From assembly GCA_020050955.1 (NCBI GenBank), contig JAGVJT010000180.1:1-11325 (forward strand): a stretch of DNA of 11,325 nucleotides, in the 5' to 3' direction. Shown piece by piece: positions 1 through 6,403 of this stretch (position 1 is its first letter; the number at the start of each line of letters is the position of its first letter). Source of the stretch: Legionellales bacterium (GTDB lineage Bacteria > Pseudomonadota > Gammaproteobacteria > Legionellales > Legionellaceae). The notes below the pieces were generated by a model. That model made no database searches. It saw nothing but the letters and a program-made list of their open reading frames with translations, and had not been told where the DNA came from. A program made the position numbers and the translations under genes.

Positions 1-744
1 GGGCACATCCCGATGATAAACAGGTGATGTATTAATCAAAATAACACGAGAAGGATCTTGGCATTCTATAAATGCACCTAATCGACATCCATCAAGAATA
101 ATATGTTTAGTCTTTTTATAAATAGTTAAGATGTATGTTGCGATTAATGTTCGATCATATACAATTTTGTCACCAGCGTAGGGTACTATAAATGCTTCAC
201 GAGAAATATTTAAAAATTGGAAAATAGCCATTTCATGCTCAGGCTCAAGAAAATAATGACGCTGTCGTTGATTTTTTTTTGCTGCGAGACGACTTAATTT
301 TATTAAATCTTCTGCAATAACATGGCTATTGGGCATATCTTGCAATGACAAACGTTGCAAAACACCGTGAACATTGACCATGGCTATTTCGGGATAACCT
401 CCCGCTATGTAAACATAAGCCACATGCGGTTTAATGCTCGTGTCACTTGGTATCGTGTTACCAACGATCACTTTAAATCGATAACCATCAATATGAAAAG
501 CGTTTTTATAATACGGATCATTAACATTAATGCTGCGTAATATTTGTGCGCCACGCAAAGCACTCGTCAACACGAAACGACATGCATCATCTTCGGCATG
601 AGGCAGCTTCATTACCCACTTTCCATTCCAAGAACCAAATTTTTCATTTTTTCTTGAAACAAATACGCTATACGTAGCGCCTCGTTGAACAATGCTGCTC
701 CATTCGGTTACATGAATAAAATGATGTAGCTGACTGTGAGGCAT
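1..744 (-). CDS. Unrecognised protein, C-terminus cut by window edge
   Basis: An open frame with no stop runs from an ATG at 744 to the left edge, giving 248 residues without the C-terminus. An in-frame TGA lies only three codons upstream, so this ATG is the earliest possible start; no clear Shine-Dalgarno is seen. The protein begins MPHSQLHHFIHVTEW and is mixed alpha/beta in character, with no signal peptide and no convincing membrane segment. A lysine/arginine-rich stretch lies near residues 149-159 (LSRLAAKKNQRQRH), and later come the phrases IILDGCRLGAF and RVILINTSP. I do not recognise a family. The reading frame is clean over 744 bases, which supports a real gene. It is transcribed away from the feo operon from its own promoter at 778-786. 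In a Legionellales setting a secreted effector is possible, but nothing in the visible part proves it. Confidence 0.8.
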   Translation of the reverse strand, partial: MPHSQLHHFIHVTEWSSIVQRGATYSVFVSRKNEKFGSWNGKWVMKLPHAEDDACRFVLTSALRGAQILRSINVNDPYYKNAFHIDGYRFKVIVGNTIPSDTSIKPHVAYVYIAGGYPEIAMVNVHGVLQRLSLQDMPNSHVIAEDLIKLSRLAAKKNQRQRHYFLEPEHEMAIFQFLNISREAFIVPYAGDKIVYDRTLIATYILTIYKKTKHIILDGCRLGAFIECQDPSRVILINTSPVYHRDVP

Positions 745-777
745 GATGAGTCATACCGAGATGAAGCTGTGACCATT

Positions 778-786
778 ATTATATCA
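778..786 (-). promoter_or_regulatory. Extended -10 promoter for the gene at 1-744
   Basis: On the minus strand the sequence reads TGATATAAT, a perfect extended -10 element (TGnTATAAT). No good -35 hexamer sits 16-18 bases upstream, as is usual for extended -10 promoters. The predicted start of transcription near 771 gives a leader of about 27 bases before the ATG at 744. Confidence 0.55.
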
Positions 787-802
787 ATAAGTTAACAATA
801 AC
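783..802 (-). promoter_or_regulatory. Direct repeat with 11-bp period, possible response-regulator (PmrA-like) site
   Basis: The minus strand carries TTATTG twice, exactly 11 bases apart (plus strand 796-801 and 785-790), directly upstream of the -10 box. Read as two 9-mers separated by AA (gTTATTgTT and cTTATTgaT), the site agrees at 12 of 18 positions with the PmrA box of Legionella/Coxiella as I recall it (cTTAATatT-N2-cTTAATatT). An 11-bp direct repeat is typical of OmpR-family regulators. The match is imperfect, and the site touches the first base of the -10 box, so this is a suggestion only. Confidence 0.3.
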
Positions 803-841
803 ACCATGAAACTTATCTCTATGCTTCTTTGATAAGGCACC

Positions 842-1072
842 TTACAAATCAACGCGCGACGAACAAATTCGATAATAGATTAGCGAGGTATGACATTTCC
901 GGCAAGCGCGCTGGCAAGTGGATGCTTGTTTTTCTGCCTCAATCACTCCTTTTTGCACCCAACAATCAAGCATTGGCTGCAATGCAGAAAGCTCGACTTT
1001 AAAAGCACGCGTTAATTGTTGTGTGCTCACCACTTTTTCTCGGAGAATAAAATCACGAAGCGCTAATAACAT
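842..1072 (-). CDS. feoC: FeoC-like transcriptional regulator / FeoB accessory protein
   Basis: A 76-residue protein encoded last in the feo operon. FeoC proteins are small winged-helix proteins that bind an iron-sulfur cluster and modulate or stabilise FeoB. The N-terminal half (MLLALRDFILREKVVSTQQL) matches the helix-turn-helix pattern of the family, with the recognition region around residues 16-45. A C-terminal cysteine group follows at residues 53, 57, 60 and 70, with a fifth cysteine at 37. The ATG at 1072 is chosen because AGGAG lies 7 bases upstream and because it gives the normal FeoC length; a longer frame upstream would lie within feoB without family support. It overlaps the end of feoB by 20 bases. 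The cysteine spacing C-x3-C-x2-C-x9-C differs from the E. coli form (C-x4-C-x2-C-x5-C). Confidence 0.8.
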   Translation of the reverse strand: MLLALRDFILREKVVSTQQLTRAFKVELSALQPMLDCWVQKGVIEAEKQASTCQRACRKCHTSLIYYRICSSRVDL

Positions 1073-3287
1073 CACAAGACTCCTGGCGATGACCTTTTCC
1101 ACGAAGAAAATACACAAACAACCACAATAAAGCTCCAAGACAAGCACACCATAGCATCGATTGCTCAGGATGTTGTTTAATCGTCGCGAACTGGTAGAAC
1201 AATACCGCAGTTGTATACGCCACCAACGTTGACCATGCAATGGAAAAATACATTAATTGGCGACTAGCCTCTTGACGAATCACCGCCATAGTTGACACAC
1301 ATGGAATATATAACAACACAAATAATAAATAGGCGTATGCACCTACTTGGCCATCAAAACGCTCAACCATGGCACCATACATCGATTGTGAAACCGAAGA
1401 CGACGACACAGAATAGGCAATAGGGTGAATAATGGATTGTCCAAGTTGCATAAAATTTTCAAAAATAGAATAAAATGCGGCTTTAAAATTCAACCAAATA
1501 TCAAAATCACTCAACACTGACACGTCAACATGTGCCGTGCTCACATATAAACTATTGAGTGATCCAACGACCACTTCTTTTGCTAATATGCCAGTTAACA
1601 ACCCAACTGTTGCAGGCCAATTGTCCTGAGAAATCCCCATCGGCGAAAAAAGAGGTGTGGCGTGCTGGCCAAGCCAAGATAAAATAGACATGCCTCCTTC
1701 TTGCACCCATTCGCCTTGAAGTGAACAAGCATTCAACGCCCCTAACACAGCACACATCGGTACGATTAATTTTCCTGCACGAAGAAGAAATAAACGTAAT
1801 CGTGTATTGGTATCACGGCATAACCGACGCAACGATGGCTTATGATAAACAGGAAGCTCTAAAATCAGTGGTGATGGGGCACCCTCCAAAAGGGTTCGTC
1901 GTACGAGCATACCGGTGATCACCGCCATCGCAATACCAATGAGATACAACGAGAAAACAACATTTTGCCCACCTTGCGGGAAAAATGCAGCGACAAATAC
2001 CGCATAAATCGCAAGACGCGCGCTACATGACATGAACGGACTCATTAAAATGGTCAGTAACCTATCTCGCTCTGAGTCAAGTGTCCGCGCTGCCAGCACA
2101 GCCGGAACATTGCAACCAAATCCAACAATCATCGGTACGAATGCTTTGCCTGGCAGTCCCAAGAGTCGCATCGCTTTATCAACAACGAATGCAGCTCTTG
2201 CCATGTAGCCTGATGATTCTAACAACGATAAAAAGAAGAACATCGACGCCATAACCGGCGTAAAAGTTAATGTTGTGTTAATGCCTCGACCAATCCCATC
2301 GGCACACCACGCAATTAACCAGGCCGGAGCATGCATGGATTGTAAAACATAAGCAAAACCCTGAACAAAAATCGTCTCTGTTGTGATGTCAAAAAAATCT
2401 TGAAAAGCACCACCAATGTGAATAGCAAAAAAGAAAAGAGCATACATCATGGCAAAAAACAAAGGAAAAGCCCAAAACCGATGCAATACAATACGATCTA
2501 ATTTAGCCGTCCATTGCTCACTTACATCAGATGCTTTCGTTTGCACAATGCCAACAAGCTCATGAATCACCTGATAACGCGCATCAGCCATCAACACATC
2601 CAACGGCACATCGGGTTGCTCAATAAAAAGCAAGGCAACACCATGCGGAATGATAAGCTTATCACCTTCTGCAATGCGTCTTGTCATGTATGTTAAACAA
2701 CGAGGACTCTCAACTAAACGAAGATGCGCTTGAATATCACGTAACGCATCCTCAACAACCGAACCAAACGGTAATGACAATGATGAAGCCGGTATGAGTG
2801 GTGCTGCTAGTACATTTTTCAGTGTCGAAATACCAATACCACGATGCGCCTGAAGCGCAATAACAGGGCACTTTAAACGCGTACTTAAGGCTTCTGTGTG
2901 AAGTTCAATTCCTTGAGTCGTTGCAAGATCAATCATGTTTAACACCACAACAACTGGAACACCTAACTCTAGCAGTTGGCTTGTTAAATACAAGTGACGC
3001 TCAAGATGACACGCATCAATGACGTTAATGATACAGTCCATGTCTGCTAATGCTACAGCTTGGGCAGTTATCTGCTCATCTTGGCTGGTGCTTTCGCCAG
3101 ACGTTGTCAGTGAATAAATACCGGGAAGATCAATCAACGCAGCCTTAACATGACCAACGCTCATTTGGCCTATTTTTTGCTCAACAGTAACACCAGGCCA
3201 GTTACCTACACGCTGCGACTCTCCAGTAAGTGCGTTAAATAACGTTGTTTTACCGCAATTAGGATTACCGACTAAGAGGATGCGCAT
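1053..3287 (-). CDS. feoB: Ferrous iron transport protein B (GTP-dependent Fe(II) transporter)
   Basis: A 744-residue inner-membrane protein that takes up ferrous iron. The N-terminal G domain has G1 GNPNCGKTT (7-15), the switch region NWPGVTVEQK (29-38), G3 DLPG (53-56) and G4 NMID (117-120). A helical guanine-dissociation-inhibitor-like linker follows to about residue 265. The membrane part contains hydrophobic segments from about 271 to 728, the Gate motif GCNVPAVLAARTL (391-403), the second motif GILAKE (566-571) and YIPCV (660-664), all typical of FeoB. The ATG at 3287 is preferred to a TTG five codons upstream because GGGAG lies 8 bases before it and because the G domain normally starts a few residues before the G1 loop. 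It overlaps feoA by 16 bases and feoC by 20, implying translational coupling. Length is close to the usual 750-775. Confidence 0.97.
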   Translation of the reverse strand: MRILLVGNPNCGKTTLFNALTGESQRVGNWPGVTVEQKIGQMSVGHVKAALIDLPGIYSLTTSGESTSQDEQITAQAVALADMDCIINVIDACHLERHLYLTSQLLELGVPVVVVLNMIDLATTQGIELHTEALSTRLKCPVIALQAHRGIGISTLKNVLAAPLIPASSLSLPFGSVVEDALRDIQAHLRLVESPRCLTYMTRRIAEGDKLIIPHGVALLFIEQPDVPLDVLMADARYQVIHELVGIVQTKASDVSEQWTAKLDRIVLHRFWAFPLFFAMMYALFFFAIHIGGAFQDFFDITTETIFVQGFAYVLQSMHAPAWLIAWCADGIGRGINTTLTFTPVMASMFFFLSLLESSGYMARAAFVVDKAMRLLGLPGKAFVPMIVGFGCNVPAVLAARTLDSERDRLLTILMSPFMSCSARLAIYAVFVAAFFPQGGQNVVFSLYLIGIAMAVITGMLVRRTLLEGAPSPLILELPVYHKPSLRRLCRDTNTRLRLFLLRAGKLIVPMCAVLGALNACSLQGEWVQEGGMSILSWLGQHATPLFSPMGISQDNWPATVGLLTGILAKEVVVGSLNSLYVSTAHVDVSVLSDFDIWLNFKAAFYSIFENFMQLGQSIIHPIAYSVSSSSVSQSMYGAMVERFDGQVGAYAYLLFVLLYIPCVSTMAVIRQEASRQLMYFSIAWSTLVAYTTAVLFYQFATIKQHPEQSMLWCACLGALLWLFVYFLRGKGHRQESCDVISAS

Positions 3288-3517
3288 GACAGATACTCCC
3301 AAAGCAAATGCTGAGCTTCATCTTCTCGTAACGTCAACGAAACACCACGAACCTCAATTTGCAGAGGGCACCCTAATGGTGCACGACGCACGATTTTGAC
3401 ATCCACACCTCGCGTCACACCAAGCGCCAACAATCGACGTCGATAAGCATGTGCGGTTTGACCAAAGTCAACAAGCCGTACATCATCACCAGGTTGTAAT
3501 GCGTATGTTTTGATCAT
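3272..3517 (-). CDS. feoA: Ferrous iron transport protein A (FeoA, SH3-like)
   Basis: An 81-residue cytoplasmic protein, first gene of the operon. FeoA proteins have an SH3-like barrel and are needed for FeoB activity. Visible family features are the start LQPGDDVRLVDFG (7-19), the central RRRLLALGVTRGVDVKIVRR (26-45), APLGCPLQIEVRGVSLTLRE (46-65) and the closing DEA at 66-68, which is how the family ends its last strand. The ATG at 3517 gives a family-length protein, but no convincing Shine-Dalgarno lies before it. The gene overlaps feoB by 16 bases. The Fur-box-like site at 3567-3581 lies about 50 bases upstream, consistent with repression when iron is plentiful. Confidence 0.94.
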   Translation of the reverse strand: MIKTYALQPGDDVRLVDFGQTAHAYRRRLLALGVTRGVDVKIVRRAPLGCPLQIEVRGVSLTLREDEAQHLLWEYLSCASS

Positions 3518-3566
3518 ACATGATGCAGAAACGTCATTAAAACATCTAGTCTAACACAAATGCAAT

Positions 3567-3581
3567 CAATAATCATTCTCA
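3567..3581 (-). promoter_or_regulatory. Fur-box-like operator upstream of feoABC
   Basis: The minus strand reads TGAGAATGATTATTG, which agrees with the 7-1-7 Fur consensus TGATAAT-n-ATTATCA at 11 of 14 arm positions. In the 19-bp frame (plus strand 3562-3580) it matches GATAATGATAATCATTATC at 13 of 19. It lies 50-64 bases before the feoA start in the promoter region. A possible -10 is TAGACT (minus strand, just downstream), with a poor -35 falling inside the box. Iron-dependent repression by Fur is expected from the family context. Confidence 0.6.
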
Positions 3582-3603
3582 TTTTAGCAAAAATTTGTAC
3601 ATG

Positions 3604-4671
3604 TCACTCCCTTTGCTTGTGTCGCCTCATGTAATCGGCAGACTGCATTTCTTCTAATCGGCTTCGCGTCCGTTTGAATTCGTCACTCATTGGCCCACTT
3701 ACATACAATGCATTCACCTCGGTCGCCGCAGAGATAATCAACTGGATACCTTGGTCATACATGACGTCAATAAAATGAATCAACAATAAGATCTTGACGG
3801 TATCATCATGTCCAATGACAGGAATATCACTGACAAAAACGGTATCGAACCGTGATGCAATTTCAAGGTAATCCAATTGACTTCTTGGTAAATTACAAAT
3901 CACGTCGAATGCAAACCAAATCGCACGATTACCAAGTTTCACGCATGAAATCGTTCGATTTTGTACCGTTATTTCTGTTGTGTCTGTAACAGGAGCAGCT
4001 AAAGCATCAAATTGTTGCACCAAGGCTTGATGAGCGGCCTCATTGAGCGGAAAAAGATACGATTGTAACAACGGCTCACGGCCAAGCCGATAATCTTGCT
4101 GAGCCCCTAATAAAATAACACGACAAGATTCTTTGATAACAGCAATCGCAGGTAAAAAGCGCTCCCGATGCACACCATACAAATAAAGATCATCCGGTTT
4201 GGTATTCGTTGTCACAATAAAAACAACACCATGCGCAAGCAAACCTTGCAATAATTCCGTTAAAATCATCGCATCTGCGACATCATGCACAAGAAACTCA
4301 TCTAAACACAAAACACGCACAGATTTTGCAAATGTCCGCACAATGTAACGCAGCGGATCGCGCTTACCCTGCACACGTCTTAATTCTGCATCAATCATTT
4401 GCATAAAATGATGAAAATGATAACGCGCTTTCTGAGGCGTATTAATTTGTTGATAAAATAAATCCATCAAATAAGTTTTCCCAGCACCCACAGGACCATA
4501 CACATAAAGTCCTTGAATACGAGGTTCTCGCCACGGGCAGAACCATGAACGCTTCGTATTGGATAAAGCGTCCATCACCTTATCAAATGCTGCTAAAACA
4601 TCTCGTTGTGCTAACGAATCAAGAATATCGCCTGCGATAACAGCCGCATCGTAACGTGCCATGAGCGTCAT
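3604..4671 (-). CDS. zapE: Cell division protein ZapE (AFG1-like ATPase)
   Basis: A 355-residue AFG1/ZapE-type P-loop ATPase. In E. coli, ZapE associates with the division ring and affects FtsZ bundles in an ATP-dependent way; mitochondrial relatives act in protein quality control. The Walker A motif is GPVGAGKT (59-66), preceded by LYVYGP. Walker B is VLCLDEFLVHD (120-130), followed by the family block DVADAMIL. The sensor region is IVTTNTKPDDLYLYG (152-166), followed by the arginine-containing HRERFLPAI (168-176). These blocks in this order are diagnostic of the family, and the length fits (E. coli about 375). The ATG at 4671 overlaps the stop of the preceding hydrolase gene as ATGA, and GGAG lies 5 bases upstream, so translation is probably coupled. 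No terminator is visible before the feo promoter region downstream. Confidence 0.93.
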   Translation of the reverse strand: MTLMARYDAAVIAGDILDSLAQRDVLAAFDKVMDALSNTKRSWFCPWREPRIQGLYVYGPVGAGKTYLMDLFYQQINTPQKARYHFHHFMQMIDAELRRVQGKRDPLRYIVRTFAKSVRVLCLDEFLVHDVADAMILTELLQGLLAHGVVFIVTTNTKPDDLYLYGVHRERFLPAIAVIKESCRVILLGAQQDYRLGREPLLQSYLFPLNEAAHQALVQQFDALAAPVTDTTEITVQNRTISCVKLGNRAIWFAFDVICNLPRSQLDYLEIASRFDTVFVSDIPVIGHDDTVKILLLIHFIDVMYDQGIQLIISAATEVNALYVSGPMSDEFKRTRSRLEEMQSADYMRRHKQRE

Positions 4672-5276
4672 AGTAGCTCCGTCGCAAGTGCTTGACCTAA
4701 TTGATCTTTAAGCGCGATTAACTGCCCATGAAAAAAATGACCTGCTTCAGGAAATCGCAACACAGGCAATGATAGTGTTTTAGCAAAATCCAAAACCAAT
4801 GACACCGGCACCACATCGTCATGATCCCCCTGGACCACAAACCATGGCGCAGGCACCTGAGGTGCACTGGTGTAATCATAATGATGAACAGGCGGTGCAA
4901 CCGTCACAAGTACGCGATGTGCACATGCCGAGGCCGCACGATAAGCAACATACGAGCCAAATGAAAAACCTGCAAAACACAATGAAGCTCCTGGAAATAG
5001 CCTGATGCATTGTTTAGCAAGATGCAACATGTCCTCGCTCTCGCCAATGCCTGCATCATATTCTCCTTCTGATTGCCCAACACCACGAAAATTAAACCGC
5101 AGGCTTGCAATGTTTAAATCTTTAAAAACACGCACCAATGTCGTCACAACTTTGTTGTTCATCGTGCCCCCTTGTAGCGAATGAGGATGTCCCAAAATAG
5201 CCACGTAACGGGTATCCATATTAGAAGGAATCGTAAAACAAGCTTCAATCTGCCCGAGTACACCATCCAACATCAT
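4668..5276 (-). CDS. Alpha/beta hydrolase, COG2945 type
   Basis: A 202-residue serine-hydrolase-fold protein without signal peptide, probably cytoplasmic; its substrate is not known from sequence. The family signature GHPHSLQGGTMNNKVV (29-44) is present, as is RFNFRGVGQSEGEYD (60-74). The nucleophile elbow is GFSFG (103-107, Ser105), the likely acid lies in GDHDDVVP (150-157, probably Asp153) and the catalytic His is in AGHFFHG (His180). I chose the ATG at 5276, the first of two adjacent ATGs, because AGGTGAG lies 6 bases upstream and because family members begin shortly before the G-x-x-G-x-(I/L)-E segment. An in-frame ATG at 5318 would add 14 residues but has no Shine-Dalgarno. The stop overlaps the zapE start. 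A promoter candidate is at 5348-5376. Confidence 0.88.
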   Translation of the reverse strand: MMLDGVLGQIEACFTIPSNMDTRYVAILGHPHSLQGGTMNNKVVTTLVRVFKDLNIASLRFNFRGVGQSEGEYDAGIGESEDMLHLAKQCIRLFPGASLCFAGFSFGSYVAYRAASACAHRVLVTVAPPVHHYDYTSAPQVPAPWFVVQGDHDDVVPVSLVLDFAKTLSLPVLRFPEAGHFFHGQLIALKDQLGQALATELL

Positions 5277-5347
5277 TGGATGCTCACCTGGTATTAATTG
5301 GTTCAATGTTAATGTCATGTAATTTCAAAAAAGAAAAGAGTATGCCT

Positions 5348-5376
5348 AGTGTACCTGCTTCATAGATTGCTGTTAA
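5348..5376 (-). promoter_or_regulatory. Sigma-70-like promoter for the hydrolase-zapE operon
   Basis: The minus strand has TTAACA (5371-5376), a spacer of 17 bases, and TACACT (5348-5353). The -35 matches the consensus at 5 of 6 positions and the -10 at 4 of 6. Transcription would begin near 5341, upstream of both possible hydrolase starts. Confidence 0.45.
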
Positions 5377-5389
5377 ACCTTTATGAAGC
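5357..5389. repeat. Perfect 8-bp inverted repeat overlapping the hydrolase promoter
   Basis: GCTTCATA (5357-5364) and TATGAAGC (5382-5389) are perfect inverted copies separated by 17 bases. They flank and overlap the -35 and spacer of the minus-strand promoter. The layout would suit a dimeric repressor; there is no T-run, so it is not a simple terminator. Confidence 0.45.
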
Positions 5390-5501
5390 TATGATCGCAT
5401 TAAGCATCGACTCAGCCGAGCGGTGACCAGGATAAAGATAGATGAAACGACTAACTTAAAAAACGAAAACCACGTTCTTTTCGCCAGTCAAGCATCCATT
5501 T

Positions 5502-5507
5502 TATGAT
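5502..5507 (+). promoter_or_regulatory. Possible -10 box for the panB-panC transcript
   Basis: TATGAT lies 14 bases before the GGAGG of the leader ORF. No good -35 hexamer is seen at the right distance (best TTCGCC, 3 of 6), so this is a weak call. The rest of the stretch 5390-5500 holds nothing else I can name. Confidence 0.3.
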
Positions 5508-5535
5508 TTTATTTTTGATTTGGAGGACTTGATCC

Positions 5536-5607
5536 ATGAGACAAGTACCAGCAGTTTCCCCTCTCGCTCATTTTATTGCTCTCACTCTCATTGGGAGCAT
5601 CGTATGA
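5536..5607 (+). CDS. Short hydrophobic leader peptide upstream of panB
   Basis: A 23-codon ORF starting MRQVPAVSPLAHF. GGAGG lies 9 bases before its ATG, one of the strongest Shine-Dalgarno sites in the window. Its TGA stop (5605-5607) overlaps the panB ATG (5604-5606) as ATGA, and the panB ribosome binding site (GGGAG, 5593-5597) lies inside its coding sequence. Nine of 23 residues are Val, Leu or Ile, and the C-terminal half is hydrophobic. PanB consumes alpha-ketoisovalerate, the valine precursor, so a branched-chain-rich leader could couple translation to that pool; this is speculation, and no attenuator hairpin is visible. It could also be a tiny membrane peptide, or a chance ORF that merely delivers ribosomes to panB. 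Confidence 0.45.
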   Translation: MRQVPAVSPLAHFIALTLIGSIV

Positions 5608-6392
5608 ATATTCATGACTTTAAACGTAAAAAAGAACAACATAAAAAAATAAGCATGCTCACATGCTATGACTACCCCTCCGCTAAAATTATCGCTGAAT
5701 CAGCCATTGATTGCGTTTTAGTCGGAGACTCCGTCGCAATGGCCGTGCATGGGCACGCAACAACGGTGATGGCCACAATGGACATGATGGTACTGCATAC
5801 AGCAGCTGTTGCTCGTGGACTAAATAAGCAGTTTTTAATCAGTGATTTACCTTTTTTAGCTTATCGAACAAACCTCGCAGACACTGTGCATAATGTCAGA
5901 CAATTGATGCAAGCAGGTGCGCATGCAATTAAATTAGAAGGTGCTGATGCGCACGCATTAACGACTATTCAGCATCTTGTGGATGCAGGCGTTCCTGTCA
6001 TTGGGCACATCGGTTTAACACCTCAATCGGTGCACCAATTAGGCGGCTATAAAGTTCAAGGGCGTGCAGAAGCAGAGGCCATGCAATTAATCGAACAAGC
6101 ACGCGCCTTAGAGACGGTCGGTTGTTTTGCGGTCGTGATTGAATGCGTTCCACAAACAGTCGCTAAAAACATCACCGCAGCACTCAGCATCCCTACCATC
6201 GGAATCGGGGCCGGAAGTGACGTCGATGGTCAAGTTCTCGTCTGGCATGACATGCTTGGATTACAAACTGAGTTTAATCCACGCTTTGTTAAACAATTCG
6301 CAGAAGGGAAAAATGTCCTGCTTCGCGCGATTAACACTTATGCAGAGCAAGTCACCTTAGCGCACTTCCCCACAGCCGACCACGCTTTTTAA
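5604..6392 (+). CDS. panB: 3-methyl-2-oxobutanoate hydroxymethyltransferase (ketopantoate hydroxymethyltransferase)
   Basis: A 262-residue cytoplasmic enzyme that transfers a one-carbon unit from methylene-tetrahydrofolate to alpha-ketoisovalerate to make ketopantoate, the first committed step of pantothenate synthesis. Family blocks visible: SMLTCYDYPSAKI (17-29), LVGDS (39-43, metal-binding Asp42), SDLPF (80-84, Asp81), AIKLEGA (108-114, Lys110 and Glu112), GHIGLTPQSVHQLGGYKVQG (134-153), VIECVP (178-183, Glu180) and IPTIGIGAG (196-204). Length equals the usual 260-265. The ATG at 5604 is chosen because GGGAG lies 6 bases upstream and because the protein then begins as family members do; longer in-frame starts add a non-homologous leader. 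panC follows 11 bases after the stop, forming a panBC operon. The reductase gene panE and panD are not in the window. Confidence 0.96.
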   Translation: MNIHDFKRKKEQHKKISMLTCYDYPSAKIIAESAIDCVLVGDSVAMAVHGHATTVMATMDMMVLHTAAVARGLNKQFLISDLPFLAYRTNLADTVHNVRQLMQAGAHAIKLEGADAHALTTIQHLVDAGVPVIGHIGLTPQSVHQLGGYKVQGRAEAEAMQLIEQARALETVGCFAVVIECVPQTVAKNITAALSIPTIGIGAGSDVDGQVLVWHDMLGLQTEFNPRFVKQFAEGKNVLLRAINTYAEQVTLAHFPTADHAF

Positions 6393-6403
6393 GGAGAGTT
6401 CTT

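Noticed and set aside
812..836. CTTATC ... GATAAG inverted repeat after feoC as a terminator of the feo operon
   Set aside because: Only a 6-bp AT-rich stem with a 13-base loop and no following T-run on the minus strand.
842..1240. A 132-codon frame reaching from feoC upstream into feoB
   Set aside because: The part above 1072 is the shadow of feoB in another frame; the AGGAG site and family length fix the feoC start at 1072.
5382..5402. Similarity of ATGAAGCTATGATC here to ATGAAGCTGTGACC near 761-774 as a dispersed repeat
   Set aside because: Only about 14 bases match, with no shared flanks or structure; chance is adequate.
5520..5603. N-terminal extension of panB from the TTG at 5520
   Set aside because: The extension has no family match, while the ATG at 5604 has GGAG-type spacing and gives the normal PanB length.
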